Assembly: GCA_013001295.1 (NCBI GenBank)
Contig: JABDMW010000028.1
Location: 124,001-188,000, forward strand
Origin: Hyphomonadaceae bacterium
Lineage (GTDB): Bacteria > Pseudomonadota > Alphaproteobacteria > Caulobacterales > Maricaulaceae
DNA length: 64,000 nucleotides
Direction: 5' to 3'
In this document: positions 10,109 through 18,298 of the stretch, piece by piece
How positions within the stretch are numbered: the stretch's first letter is position 1
How the letters are laid out: each line of letters begins with the position of its first letter
The notes under the pieces: generated by a model
Told to the model about the DNA's origin: nothing
Database searches by the model: none
Seen by the model: only the letters and a program-made list of their open reading frames with translations
Translations under genes and position numbers: made by a program

Positions 10109-10950
10109 TGTCCAATGTCTCCAATGTCGTCGGTTGGCTCGGGCAAGTAAATCACGCGACTTTCGCCGGGTTTGGAGAAATAATCATAGTCAGAGACAGC
10201 GAGCTTGCGTGGCAGTTTTATCGGCACGTGGATGCCGGTGGCATGTCCGACCTTCAACCGCTGGGTCAGGATCGAGCGACCTTCTTCATTGCCGAAATAC
10301 CAATAGGGCGGGAAGGCCTGATGGGTGTGCTTGGCGCGCCAATGCTCTTCATGGGGCGCGTAATGCTGATCATTAATATCGGCGTCGCCCATATGCATGA
10401 CCGTGACCCCGTCATTGAGGGTGACCCGGAACACGATATTGTTGATATCGCGCCGCCCGGTCGGCCAGCCGGAATGGGGAATCCGCACCGCGTCGGCTTC
10501 AATATCGCCGCGCATTTGTTTTTGCGGGGCACCGCCTTCGGTCAGTTTGAAACTCACCAGGCGCTTGAGGATTTGATCGTCATCGCGGGCCAGTTCACGG
10601 ATATAATTGGCGCCCTGCTCCGGCAGGAACACATGAACATCGCGGTTGATTTGCATGTAGTCGTAAATCTGCGGCCCATCGAAATGATCCCCGTGCACGT
10701 GCGACACAAAAATCCCGTCTATGCCGTCAAACGGCGCGCTCTGGGCCATGACCTTTTTCATCATATCATCAGGCACTTCCGGGTATGTGCCAAAGCCGGA
10801 CTGATAAAACGGGTCAAACATAATTTTCAGATCACCCTGTACGACGAGCACGGCTTCATTGGCCATATAGGTCGCATCAGCATGGGTTTCATGGGCGCTT
10901 GCCGGCGTGGCCAGCAACAGGGTCGCGATCAAGGGAGCAATTTTTTTCAT
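10105..10950 (-). CDS. Exported metallo-beta-lactamase-fold hydrolase
   Basis: 281 residues. The first 20 form a signal peptide ending in ASAHET, so the enzyme is probably periplasmic. The metal-binding motif HVHGDHFD (about residues 85-92) gives the H-x-H-x-D-H site, with later ligands likely in IPHSGWP, MHMGDAD and GHATGIH. It is close to the YtnP/UlaG-like broad MBL families, and no substrate is apparent. It lies between the first and second PH-like genes with four-base overlaps on both sides, so it is translated as part of the TPP-riboswitch operon. Link to thiamine metabolism is by position only. Confidence 0.8.
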   Translation of the reverse strand: MKKIAPLIATLLLATPASAHETHADATYMANEAVLVVQGDLKIMFDPFYQSGFGTYPEVPDDMMKKVMAQSAPFDGIDGIFVSHVHGDHFDGPQIYDYMQINRDVHVFLPEQGANYIRELARDDDQILKRLVSFKLTEGGAPQKQMRGDIEADAVRIPHSGWPTGRRDINNIVFRVTLNDGVTVMHMGDADINDQHYAPHEEHWRAKHTHQAFPPYWYFGNEEGRSILTQRLKVGHATGIHVPIKLPRKLAVSDYDYFSKPGESRVIYLPEPTDDIGDIGQ

Positions 10951-11498
10951 GCTCTACCGCCTGACTTTTGCATAAAAGATTTCAACAATAGTTTCTCAGC
11001 TTCCGCTCCTCCGGTGACCCCGAGGAGTTGAACGACAACCTCATCAGTATCCAGCGTGATTCCGTGCAAATTGATGTCACTGAGCTCGCCTTTCTTGCTG
11101 ATTTCCAAAGATGAAAACGGACGACCCGAAAAGGATTTATGTCGCGAGCCGGATACATTGGCCACGACCAGTCTTTGGTTGGTGATGGCGTAATTCATTT
11201 CTGTATCACGGTTGATCTCATTGATAATCTGCTTTCCCAGAATATAGAGCGCCGTCATCGTTCCCACCAGACCCGCCGCAAGATAGAAAATTTGCCCGTC
11301 GATTTGCGACGATCCCAGTGTTTCAACCGAGAGTGAAATCAATATGCCTGTGAGCACCACGAAGAATACTGTCCAGAAGATCAAAAAGCCCCAGGCAATC
11401 TTGTCGGCTTTTTTGAGCCCGCCGGTACTTTCCCACAGGACTTTTTCCTTTGGTTGCAAAGCCAGTTCTGGTTCTGTTTGTGTTTCAACTTCCGCCAT
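10947..11498 (-). CDS. Membrane PH-like domain protein, first gene after the TPP riboswitch
   Basis: 183 residues. It opens with LQPKEKVLWESTGG, has two transmembrane helices (about 33-58 and 70-90), and then a soluble domain starting NYAITNQRLVVANVSG with FSGRPF and a C-terminal helix GGAEAEKLLLKSF. It is clearly related to the protein encoded at 8901-9494. Its Shine-Dalgarno AAGGA (11506-11510) is the 3' conserved part of the TPP riboswitch, 7 bases before the ATG, so its translation should be directly switched by TPP. Unlike usual riboswitch-controlled genes it has no known thiamine role. Function unknown. Confidence 0.7.
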   Translation of the reverse strand: MAEVETQTEPELALQPKEKVLWESTGGLKKADKIAWGFLIFWTVFFVVLTGILISLSVETLGSSQIDGQIFYLAAGLVGTMTALYILGKQIINEINRDTEMNYAITNQRLVVANVSGSRHKSFSGRPFSSLEISKKGELSDINLHGITLDTDEVVVQLLGVTGGAEAEKLLLKSFMQKSGGRA

Positions 11499-11501
11499 GT
11501 G

Positions 11502-11573
11502 TCCGTCCTTACGCTGGTCCTAACCAGATCAAGTTATAAGGGTGCGTCTCAACCAATCAAGGTGCCCCTCGGA
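11502..11573 (-). promoter_or_regulatory. TPP riboswitch (THI element)
   Basis: Read on the minus strand, the conserved blocks appear in order: GGGGCACC (5' side), GGTTGAGA (matching the CUGAGA block), CACCCTTATAACTTGATCTGG (split in the family as ACC-UGAUCUGG) and CCAGCGTAAGGA (matching CCAGCGUAGGGA). The ends TCCG (11570-11573) and CGGA (11502-11505) close the P1 helix. The sequence ends three bases before the ATG of the first PH-like gene, and AAGGA doubles as its ribosome site, so TPP binding should block translation initiation. This is strong by motif; folding and TPP binding are not tested here. Confidence 0.9.
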
Positions 11574-11795
11574 AGTGCGCATTATGGCAGGATAAACTGA
11601 GTCTCACAAGATGAGAAGCGCAGCTATCCATTCGGATTTTTTCAATAAAATATCCCCTCACCCTAACCCTCTCCTCGTGCGTTTTGATCAATACGATGCG
11701 GAAGAGGGGATAATATCGAATGTGCCGCATCGCCTCCTCTCCTTGGGGAGAGGATTGAGGTGAGGGGAAATAAATTGACCGACTAACCTCGAAAT
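11574..11795. other. Region upstream of the TPP-riboswitch operon
   Basis: About 220 bases that include the promoter region of the riboswitch operon (near 11575-11640) and the inverted-repeat element described separately. The convergent/downstream neighbour is the 3' end of the phosphodiester glycosidase gene. I see no gene here. Confidence 0.45.
11654..11767. repeat. 114-bp terminal-inverted-repeat element
   Basis: The left end CCCCTCACCCTAACCCTCTCC pairs with the right end GGAGAGG-ATTGA-GGTGAGGGG (about 18 of 21 bases). The short middle has a second, weaker inversion. Elements with CCCTCACCCTAACCCTCTCCC ends are a familiar dispersed intergenic repeat in proteobacterial genomes. No coding capacity. 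It could also act as a bidirectional terminator between the two flanking leftward transcripts. Confidence 0.7.
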
Positions 11796-12539
11796 CTACT
11801 TTTCAACGACGGCAATGATTGGGCCCATCGGTGCGCCGCTGTCGTTGCGCTTAAGCCCGGGCGCATAGAGCTTACTGACAGCACCATCCAGAAACAGGGC
11901 GTTTGGCGTGCCCAGATGATCTTTAAACAGGCTGGCGAAACTGTGGAAATTGACCTTTTCATTGCTGATGGCAAAGAAGATTTTATCCCCGTCAACACCA
12001 ACACCATTGCGGATATTGAGCGATGTGGAATTGGCATCAAATTTGGGATGCAGCTTGCCGTCAATCACCAGCATCGGCCCGGATTGGGTCGCGAATGCCG
12101 GGTTCGGGAATTTCGCGAGTAAATATTGCGCGCTTTGCATGACGGCCGCGCCGCCCTGATGCACGACGAACACGCCATTGGGCAGCAAATGGAAATTCCC
12201 CGGCCCATCATTTGTGTTGATCTTCTGGGTTTGGCGACCCTCTTCGATATACAGTCCTGCCGGGCTTCGGTCCTGATGATACATGCCACCATTCATGGCA
12301 AAACTCAGAATTTGACCATCCATTTCGAGTGCGTTGGCAAGCTTGGAAAAATTGCCATAAGGAATGTTGGACGCGTCTTTGAGGTAGAGTTTTATCCTGT
12401 CCGCGCGCGCATCAAACCGGCATACCGTATAGTTGGCGTCCATGTAGCTGATATCCGTGCACGCATTGGCTTGGGCTTCGGATTGTGCACACCCGATCGC
12501 CGAAAGGATTGTCGTGAAAATAATGAACAGAAACCGCAT
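11796..12539 (-). CDS. Phosphodiester glycosidase family lipoprotein (NAGPA/DUF2233)
   Basis: 247 residues from the ATG at 12539; the frame is open 33 codons further upstream but that part lies inside the neighbouring gene. The N-terminus is a lipoprotein-like signal ending in SAIGC. Family motifs are FAMNGGMY, SPAGLYIEEGR, ATQSGPMLVIDG, RNGVGVDG and a C-terminal FLDGAVSKLY. These match the NAGPA-like domain that in animals removes N-acetylglucosamine from mannose-6-phosphate. Bacterial members are thought to act on phosphodiester glycans or polysaccharides, with the substrate unknown. It starts 4 bases after the stop of the oxidoreductase gene, so the two are probably co-translated. Confidence 0.85.
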   Translation of the reverse strand: MRFLFIIFTTILSAIGCAQSEAQANACTDISYMDANYTVCRFDARADRIKLYLKDASNIPYGNFSKLANALEMDGQILSFAMNGGMYHQDRSPAGLYIEEGRQTQKINTNDGPGNFHLLPNGVFVVHQGGAAVMQSAQYLLAKFPNPAFATQSGPMLVIDGKLHPKFDANSTSLNIRNGVGVDGDKIFFAISNEKVNFHSFASLFKDHLGTPNALFLDGAVSKLYAPGLKRNDSGAPMGPIIAVVEK

Positions 12540-12543
12540 AGAC

Positions 12544-14133
12544 TTACCGAAATTTCTTGCGATCTTTGAGGATAATATGAGCGGCATTGTGACCGGGCAC
12601 TCCCGTGACGCCACCGCCTGGATGGGTACCGGACCCACACATGTAAAGCCCCTTGATCGGCGCGCGGTAGGAGCCGTGACCCAAAACCGGACGGGCCGAG
12701 AACAATTGATCGAGGCTCATGCGTCCATGGAAAATGTCACCCCGCACCAGGCCCAGTTTCTGTTCGATGTCCAGTGGGGACAGCACCTGACGTCCGACCA
12801 CGGCATTTGAAAACCCGGGTGCGTGTTTATTCACGGTATTGATGATCTGATCAGCAACTTTGAAGCGCTCACTCTCCCAACTCATACCCTTGGGCAGATC
12901 GTAATTAAACTGCTGGCAAAACAGGCTGGCGACATGTTTCCCTTCCGGAGCCAGCGTTGTGTCGAGCGTTGAAGGGATCAGCATTTCGACGATGGGTTGA
13001 TCCGACCAGCCCCTGGCGTGAGCCGTTGTCCACGCCTTGTCCATATATGCGAGGCTCGGGGCGATAATGATGCCAGCTGTCAAGTGATCAGCCCCCTTAG
13101 CGTTGGTGCGGGACGTGAATTCCGGGAGCTTGTCCAAAGCCACATTCATGCGGAAGGTCCCGGAATGGGATTTATAATTGTCTATTCGAGTCTTGAAGTC
13201 TGTCGCAAGAACACCCGGATCAACCAGGTGCTGATACAAGACTTTCGGGTGGACCGACGCCGATACAATCTTGGCTGTGATCTCTCCCTCTGCAGTTTTC
13301 ACACCAACTGCTTTTCCGTCAACAGTCAGGATTTCCTCGACCGATGTTTCCGTGCGGATTTCAACACCCGCTTCTTCGCAGGCACGTTGCATAGCGCGGG
13401 TAATGGCGCCCATTCCGCCAATGGCATGCCCCCAGGCGCCATTGACCCCATTCACCTCGCCAAACACATGATGTAAAAGCACATAGGCTGTGCCGGGTTC
13501 GTAGGGCGACGCAAAATGGCCGACGATAGCGTCAAATCCGTACAGCGCTTTCACGGCATCACTTTCGAAATACTGTTCGAGAATTTCGCCAGCACTTTTT
13601 GTGAAAAAATCAAGGAGATTGCGCTGTGTTGCCAATGAGGTTTTCCGCATAATATTGGCGGATCTGATCAACGACAAGACATCCGCCAATCCGCCACCCG
13701 CGTTCGGCGGCGCGACAAGCAAAAATTTTCGGATGCAATCGACAATATCGCTGAGTGCTTTTTCATATCTCGGATAAGCTTCTGCGTCTTTCTTGGAATG
13801 TCTGGCAATTTCCGAAAGGGTCAGACCGCCGCGCCCCGACAACATATAATCATCGCCGAGCGGCAGAAAATTATCGACCTTGCGCAGGACAATTTCCAAC
13901 CCATGCTGTTTGAGGCCCATGTCTTTGATCACTTTGGGATTGAGCAGTGAAACGGTGTAAGACGCGACCGAATTGCGAAATCCCGGGTGGAATTCTTCAG
14001 TAATCGCCGCGCCGCCGACGACCGCACTTCGTTCCAGCACCAAGGTCTTCAATCCTTTGCGGGCAAGATAGTAGGAACAGACAAGCCCGTTATGTCCGCC
14101 GCCAATAATAACCGCTTCAAATGATTTGCTCAT
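12544..14133 (-). CDS. Phytoene-desaturase-like FAD/NAD(P)-dependent oxidoreductase
   Basis: 529 residues. I start at the ATG at 14133 (SKSFEAVIIGGG), not the GTG seven codons earlier. The N-terminal Rossmann motif GGGHNGLVCSYYLARKG is clear, followed by ERSAVVGGAAITEEFHPGFR. The C-terminal MCGSGTHPGGGVTGVPGHNAA is typical of the COG1233 branch that includes mammalian PYROXD2 and carotenoid desaturase relatives. No other carotenoid gene is near, so a carotenoid role is not supported. The closest relatives in proteobacteria are annotated only as NAD(P)/FAD-dependent oxidoreductases. Upstream of the glycosidase lipoprotein gene in a two-gene operon. Confidence 0.88.
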   Translation of the reverse strand: MSKSFEAVIIGGGHNGLVCSYYLARKGLKTLVLERSAVVGGAAITEEFHPGFRNSVASYTVSLLNPKVIKDMGLKQHGLEIVLRKVDNFLPLGDDYMLSGRGGLTLSEIARHSKKDAEAYPRYEKALSDIVDCIRKFLLVAPPNAGGGLADVLSLIRSANIMRKTSLATQRNLLDFFTKSAGEILEQYFESDAVKALYGFDAIVGHFASPYEPGTAYVLLHHVFGEVNGVNGAWGHAIGGMGAITRAMQRACEEAGVEIRTETSVEEILTVDGKAVGVKTAEGEITAKIVSASVHPKVLYQHLVDPGVLATDFKTRIDNYKSHSGTFRMNVALDKLPEFTSRTNAKGADHLTAGIIIAPSLAYMDKAWTTAHARGWSDQPIVEMLIPSTLDTTLAPEGKHVASLFCQQFNYDLPKGMSWESERFKVADQIINTVNKHAPGFSNAVVGRQVLSPLDIEQKLGLVRGDIFHGRMSLDQLFSARPVLGHGSYRAPIKGLYMCGSGTHPGGGVTGVPGHNAAHIILKDRKKFR

Positions 14134-14281
14134 CCAATCACTGTAACGTTTCACCGACTGTGGACAATTGAAAATTCAGTTGAATATGACTATAGATAAT
14201 TCGTCGTCTCAATCGTGAATTGTCAAGATTTTGAATTTGGTCGAAAATTGACAATCAAGATGTATTGTAAGGAAAAGCGCA

Positions 14282-14827
14282 ATGACAAATTCACCAGACA
14301 AAGCCCTTCAGACCATGATCAATAATTTGCCGGAAAAAACCGGGAAATCATTGGATCAATGGTTAGGCGTGACCAAATCGTCCGGGTTGGAAAAGCACGG
14401 GCAGATCGTCAAAATGCTCAAAGCCGACCATGGGGTTACCCATGGATTTGCCAATTTGATCGCAGCTAAAACGCTGGAGAGCGGCGAGGAAATTGATCTG
14501 GTCGCAGCTCAATATGCAGGGCCGAAAGCCAATCTCCGCCCCTTGCACGACGACATTGTAAAATTTGCCAAAACGCTCGGGTCCGATGTCGAAATCGCGC
14601 CCAAAAAGACCAGCGTTTCGCTGCGGCGGAAAAAACAATTTGCCTTAATTACACCGGCAACGAAATCGCGGATTGATCTAGGCTTAGCGCTCAAAGGAGA
14701 AGATGCGGCCGGACGGCTCGAAACCTATAACGCCATGTGCAGTCACCGGGTGCGTTTGGAAAACGCAGACGAGTTTGATGAGGTGGTCAAGGACTGGATA
14801 AAACTTGCCTATTCGCGGTCCGGTTAA
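14282..14827 (+). CDS. DUF4287/DUF5655 protein
   Basis: 181 residues. Residues about 10-75 form the DUF4287 helical domain (KSLDQWLGVTK, then HGQIVKMLKADHGVTHGFANLIA). Residues about 90-178 form a DUF5655-like domain with SLRRKKQFALITPATKSRIDLGLALKG. Proteins with this two-domain order are common and uncharacterised; DUF5655 is related to predicted transport or nucleic-acid-binding domains. Cytoplasmic. Single gene, convergent with the membrane protein gene, with a 4-base overlap of their 3' ends. Confidence 0.85.
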   Translation: MTNSPDKALQTMINNLPEKTGKSLDQWLGVTKSSGLEKHGQIVKMLKADHGVTHGFANLIAAKTLESGEEIDLVAAQYAGPKANLRPLHDDIVKFAKTLGSDVEIAPKKTSVSLRRKKQFALITPATKSRIDLGLALKGEDAAGRLETYNAMCSHRVRLENADEFDEVVKDWIKLAYSRSG

Positions 14828-15192
14828 AGAAAGAGAACGGCCGCCCCCAACGCCATCACGACCAATCCAAATCCGCGGACGACCGCGAGATTGAGAATGA
14901 ATTTCCGGGCAAAGCCGATGAGCAATTTGGGCATTACAATCATCATGGCGCCCTCGATGATCATCGCCCAAATGACAATGGTGATCAGGATTTCCGGCCA
15001 TCCGCTCCAAATATTGTGAAATTGAACCAAGGCCAGGCCGGCAACCAATACGATGACGCCCATAAAAAACAAGAGTGCGTCACTTTCTTCAAATTGATTG
15101 AAAATCCGTTCCGCGCTCTTTGCGTCAATTAACATGCGCAACCCGCCTAACAGCCAATAGATACCAATTATCAAAAGAAGCGTTTCGGTCAT
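14824..15192 (-). CDS. Small membrane protein of unknown function
   Basis: 122 residues from the ATG at 15192, preceded by GAAAGGGCG. Four hydrophobic segments, about residues 3-19, 41-58, 70-90 and 98-121, so it is an integral inner-membrane protein. The first segments resemble small four-helix proteins such as DUF2065 relatives, but I cannot name a family. Convergent with the DUF4287 gene and upstream of the region between it and the lipase-like gene. Function unknown. Confidence 0.6.
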   Translation of the reverse strand: MTETLLLIIGIYWLLGGLRMLIDAKSAERIFNQFEESDALLFFMGVIVLVAGLALVQFHNIWSGWPEILITIVIWAMIIEGAMMIVMPKLLIGFARKFILNLAVVRGFGLVVMALGAAVLFL

Positions 15193-15306
15193 ATTATCGC
15201 CCTTTCGCAATTTCGAACGCGTGTGATTCTGATTATGTCATCATGCTAAGCGTTTTCACCAGAACAATATTGACCGACATCATTATTTCTGTGTTGCGAA
15301 TTTCCG

Positions 15307-16179
15307 CTAAGAACAGCTTGTCTCACGCTTGCCGGGCTGGGCTGCGACGAAGGCGAGCATGTCGTTTTTTAATTCAGACTCACCATCAAAGTACCGCGAC
15401 AATACTTTAATCACGCCAGTATGGCTTAAGTCCGGGTAGACTTTATTGACCACTTGCCCGCCAACTTTTTTGATGCGTTCGGCCAACGTAATTCCGTGCT
15501 GCGCCGCGACAGTTGTATCCTCAGAGCCAATGGCTAAAAATAACGGCGGCTTGATCCCATCAATATTGTTAATCGGTCCGTCTTGCCCGGCCAATCGATC
15601 CGGGAAAATCGTTATAAAGGGCTCTGCTTTCATCGTCGGGTCACCATAGGGTCCGGCCAGACCGATCGTCGCCGCGATGGCCGTGCAAACGTCGACCCCC
15701 TCTTCGCGCAGATACGAATGATCGACTGTAACTTTCACAGCATTGTAGGCTCCGGCCGAATGGCCGACTAGAACCAACGAACGATCCGGATAGCGATTGG
15801 CCGCCGCAGCAACAGCCGCCGCCGTATCTTCGACAAACGCAGGGAATTTAACTTCGGGATAAAGCCGATAATCTGGCACTACCGTGGTATACCCATTTGA
15901 AGCGAAGGCTTCTCCGATAAATTTATACATGCCCTTTTTGCCGCTGTCCCAGGATCCGCCATAGACGAACACGATGACGGGCGCATCGCCGCGCGGTTCA
16001 TCCGGTTGATATATATCGTATTTTTGCCGGGCATGATCACCGTAGGCTATATCCTTGGCGAGCTTATAGCTTCCCGAGGGCGTTATTGAATTGAGCAGCG
16101 TAACCGGCGCACAAGCGGCAAATGTTGTGATCGCTCCGACAGATATTGCCGCCATTGATGTCCAAAATTTCCAGCGCAT
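15307..16179 (-). CDS. Alpha/beta hydrolase lipoprotein
   Basis: 290 residues from the ATG at 16179; a longer open frame overlaps the ArsM-like gene and is not used. The N-terminus ends in a lipobox-like FAACAP, so the protein is probably anchored in the membrane facing the periplasm. The nucleophile elbow is GHSAGA, the oxyanion region is FVYGGSW, and the DLSHTG segment supplies the catalytic histidine. It belongs to the carboxylesterase/lipase-like (HSL, dienelactone-like) branch, acting on a small ester. The gene follows the ArsM-like methyltransferase gene after about 30 bases. A shared role with arsenic chemistry is only a guess from position. Confidence 0.8.
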   Translation of the reverse strand: MRWKFWTSMAAISVGAITTFAACAPVTLLNSITPSGSYKLAKDIAYGDHARQKYDIYQPDEPRGDAPVIVFVYGGSWDSGKKGMYKFIGEAFASNGYTTVVPDYRLYPEVKFPAFVEDTAAAVAAAANRYPDRSLVLVGHSAGAYNAVKVTVDHSYLREEGVDVCTAIAATIGLAGPYGDPTMKAEPFITIFPDRLAGQDGPINNIDGIKPPLFLAIGSEDTTVAAQHGITLAERIKKVGGQVVNKVYPDLSHTGVIKVLSRYFDGESELKNDMLAFVAAQPGKRETSCS

Positions 16180-16210
16180 ATAGTTTATTCTCTCTTTAGT
16201 GCAGATTGGA

Positions 16211-17380
16211 TCAACAGCAAGTTTCGCGCTGGCTTGGATCGGTGGTGATTTTAGGCGCACCTTTTTTGGTTTCTAGCGGGTCGCGCCGACGGACACCGCA
16301 ATCTGCCGTCGGCCATTCTATACGTTCCGTAATCGCAATCGCGGGCTCAATATGGATAAACATATCGGCGTAAGGCTCCTTCTTTAAGAGGTTAAACGTT
16401 TTTTCACAGACAGCGGCTCTCTCGCCGCGTCTGAACACATGTCCGTCATCGTCCTGGATGCTGCGCCAAGGGCCTTTATAGATTACCGCCTGGTTTTTTT
16501 CGAGGCATTCACCTTGCTTGCCCTTGTAGGCAAGATAAGTCGCACTTCGATATTCAATGCCGTCCACAATCTGCCACGGGTCCATTTCGAATTTATCGAG
16601 CACGACACCATGAAAACCCGCTTCTTCGAGCGCTTCGCCGAACCCTTCTTCGGTCAGAGCACCGGAAATGCACCCGGACCAAAGCCGCGCATCTTTCTTT
16701 AACTCTTCCGGACTGTCTTCATCCGAAATAATGTCAGAAACCGCAACCCGGCCCCCGACTTTCAAGACACGGAACATTTCTGCAAATAGCTGTTTCTTCT
16801 TGGAATCTGAGACGAGGTTCAACACGCAGTTCGATACAATCACATCGACAGAATTATCGGGGATCATCGGCAATTCAGTTTGAAGACGCAGGATCTCCGT
16901 TTCCATGGCTTCCATATCGCCGGCGTTTTTGACCGGATTGTTAGCGAGCCAAGCATTGAGCTGATCCAGATCAGTTTTTAAATCTTCAATATGTCCGCGT
17001 TTAAACTCGACATTGGCATAGCCGACTTGATCAGCGATCACCGGCGCATTTGAGCGGGACAGTTCCAACATATCATCGGTCATATCAACACCGATAACTT
17101 TGCCGTACGGACCGACAATTTGCGAGGCGATAAAGCAAATTTTTCCACCTCCCGAGCCTAGATCGAGCACCACATCACCTTCGCGCACATAGCGGGATGG
17201 GTCGCCGCACCCATAGTCGCGATCCAGTACTTCTTGCGGAATGATCTTCAAATATTGCGGATCGTAATCAACCGGACAACACAGGGCGGCTTCCACCGCA
17301 TTGGCACCGGCCGCATAGCGGTCTTGCACATCCGCGCGAACATCGGCGTTTGTGGCGTGAGTATCGTTTAGTCCATCCAT
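16211..17380 (-). CDS. ArsM-like SAM-dependent arsenite methyltransferase
   Basis: 389 residues. The SAM motif DLGSGGGK is at residues 73-80. The three cysteines expected for arsenite S-adenosylmethyltransferases are placed correctly: C58 in YGCGDP, C185 in NCVLN and C237 in SGCISGAL. A charged insert (residues about 135-170) before the NCVLN motif matches a marine subfamily whose substrate has not been fixed. The C-terminus ends in two adjacent cysteines, which could also bind a metalloid. No ArsR gene or operator is visible nearby. Arsenic methylation is likely from the cysteines, but a different soft-metal or thiol substrate cannot be excluded. Confidence 0.82.
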   Translation of the reverse strand: MDGLNDTHATNADVRADVQDRYAAGANAVEAALCCPVDYDPQYLKIIPQEVLDRDYGCGDPSRYVREGDVVLDLGSGGGKICFIASQIVGPYGKVIGVDMTDDMLELSRSNAPVIADQVGYANVEFKRGHIEDLKTDLDQLNAWLANNPVKNAGDMEAMETEILRLQTELPMIPDNSVDVIVSNCVLNLVSDSKKKQLFAEMFRVLKVGGRVAVSDIISDEDSPEELKKDARLWSGCISGALTEEGFGEALEEAGFHGVVLDKFEMDPWQIVDGIEYRSATYLAYKGKQGECLEKNQAVIYKGPWRSIQDDDGHVFRRGERAAVCEKTFNLLKKEPYADMFIHIEPAIAITERIEWPTADCGVRRRDPLETKKGAPKITTDPSQRETCC

Positions 17381-17713
17381 GGGAACCTCCTGAAATTTAC
17401 GCGAATATAGCCATTAACTTTACAAAGGAAAGTGCCCAACCGCATGCATTTCATGTACCCTCGCGCAATCACGCGATAAGTCCAATCATACCCACTGACA
17501 TTTTTGTGATCGAGTGCGAAGGATGAGAACGCAAATGCGTAAATCCAGAGGAATACTTTCTTTATCCTCTAAGCAGACGTCCTGCGAGTGGCTTAAAACG
17601 CCCAAAGAAGGACACTGACTTTTAGTTGGTTTTCGGTGCAAGGAAAGATATATTTGATGTAATTAGCGCTAATCTCACTTGCTACTATCCCAAGCGCAGT
17701 GTTTAATTGCCAT
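17381..17713. other. Divergent intergenic region with palindromes
   Basis: About 330 bases between the ArsM-like gene (leftward) and the secreted protein gene (rightward). It holds a 12-bp perfect palindrome ATTAGCGCTAAT (17662-17673) shortly before the secreted protein gene, and a second imperfect inverted repeat with AGAGGA/TCCTCT arms (17547-17570). Either could be an operator. No coding sequence is apparent. Confidence 0.45.
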
Positions 17714-18184
17714 ATGAAAACAACATTCATATCACTCATTGCAGTCTTAGCGCTCTTTACATTGACCATGCCCGCGCAAGCAAAAGATACTGTCTGGAAT
17801 TGCCCAGACGGCGAATACGCCCGAAAAGCCATAATTTCAGGTGAGGTTGAAGATTGGCCGTATTTTTCCCCGGGGCCCGGCATGCGAGTTCAGAAACAAC
17901 ACCCTAAAACAGCCCTGACGGGGCAAGCGAAATATATAGAAGGCAATGGAACAAGCGGAGCCATTTGCCAATATTATAGTCATATTGGATTTGTCATCAC
18001 AATGTATGCCATTGGCGCAAAAAAACACAAAATTAATGATGAGAGCTATTGGCGTGAGGAATACAAAGAATCCTCTCCCGAACAAGACGAGCCTGACAAT
18101 CCAATGATGGAAGTCTGTATGGTAAATAAAGACGACTTAGCTTATATGAGCGTCGGGTGCCCGTTCCTATTATCCGAAGATTAA
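17714..18184 (+). CDS. Small secreted protein of unknown function
   Basis: 156 residues from the ATG at 17714 (a GTG five codons earlier is less likely). The first 23 residues form a signal peptide ending in PAQAKD. The mature part has five cysteines, which suggests disulfides in the periplasm (for example in NCPDGE, ICQYYS, EVCMVN and GCPFLL). The middle is rich in charged residues. I do not recognise a family. Single gene, with no clear ribosome-binding site and no operon partner. Confidence 0.55.
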   Translation: MKTTFISLIAVLALFTLTMPAQAKDTVWNCPDGEYARKAIISGEVEDWPYFSPGPGMRVQKQHPKTALTGQAKYIEGNGTSGAICQYYSHIGFVITMYAIGAKKHKINDESYWREEYKESSPEQDEPDNPMMEVCMVNKDDLAYMSVGCPFLLSED

Positions 18185-18298
18185 GAATCTGCCTACCAGA
18201 CTTATCTCAACCTCGTTCAAAAACTGTAGAAAGCTGAGAGGTTTAAAATCGCTTCATTTAAGCCACTCGGCGGATGTCCGAAAGGTCCCCAAGCAGAC

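Noticed and set aside
12540-12638. Longer start of the phosphodiester glycosidase gene
   Set aside because: The 33 extra codons lie inside the oxidoreductase gene and carry no signal; the lipoprotein signal begins at 12539.
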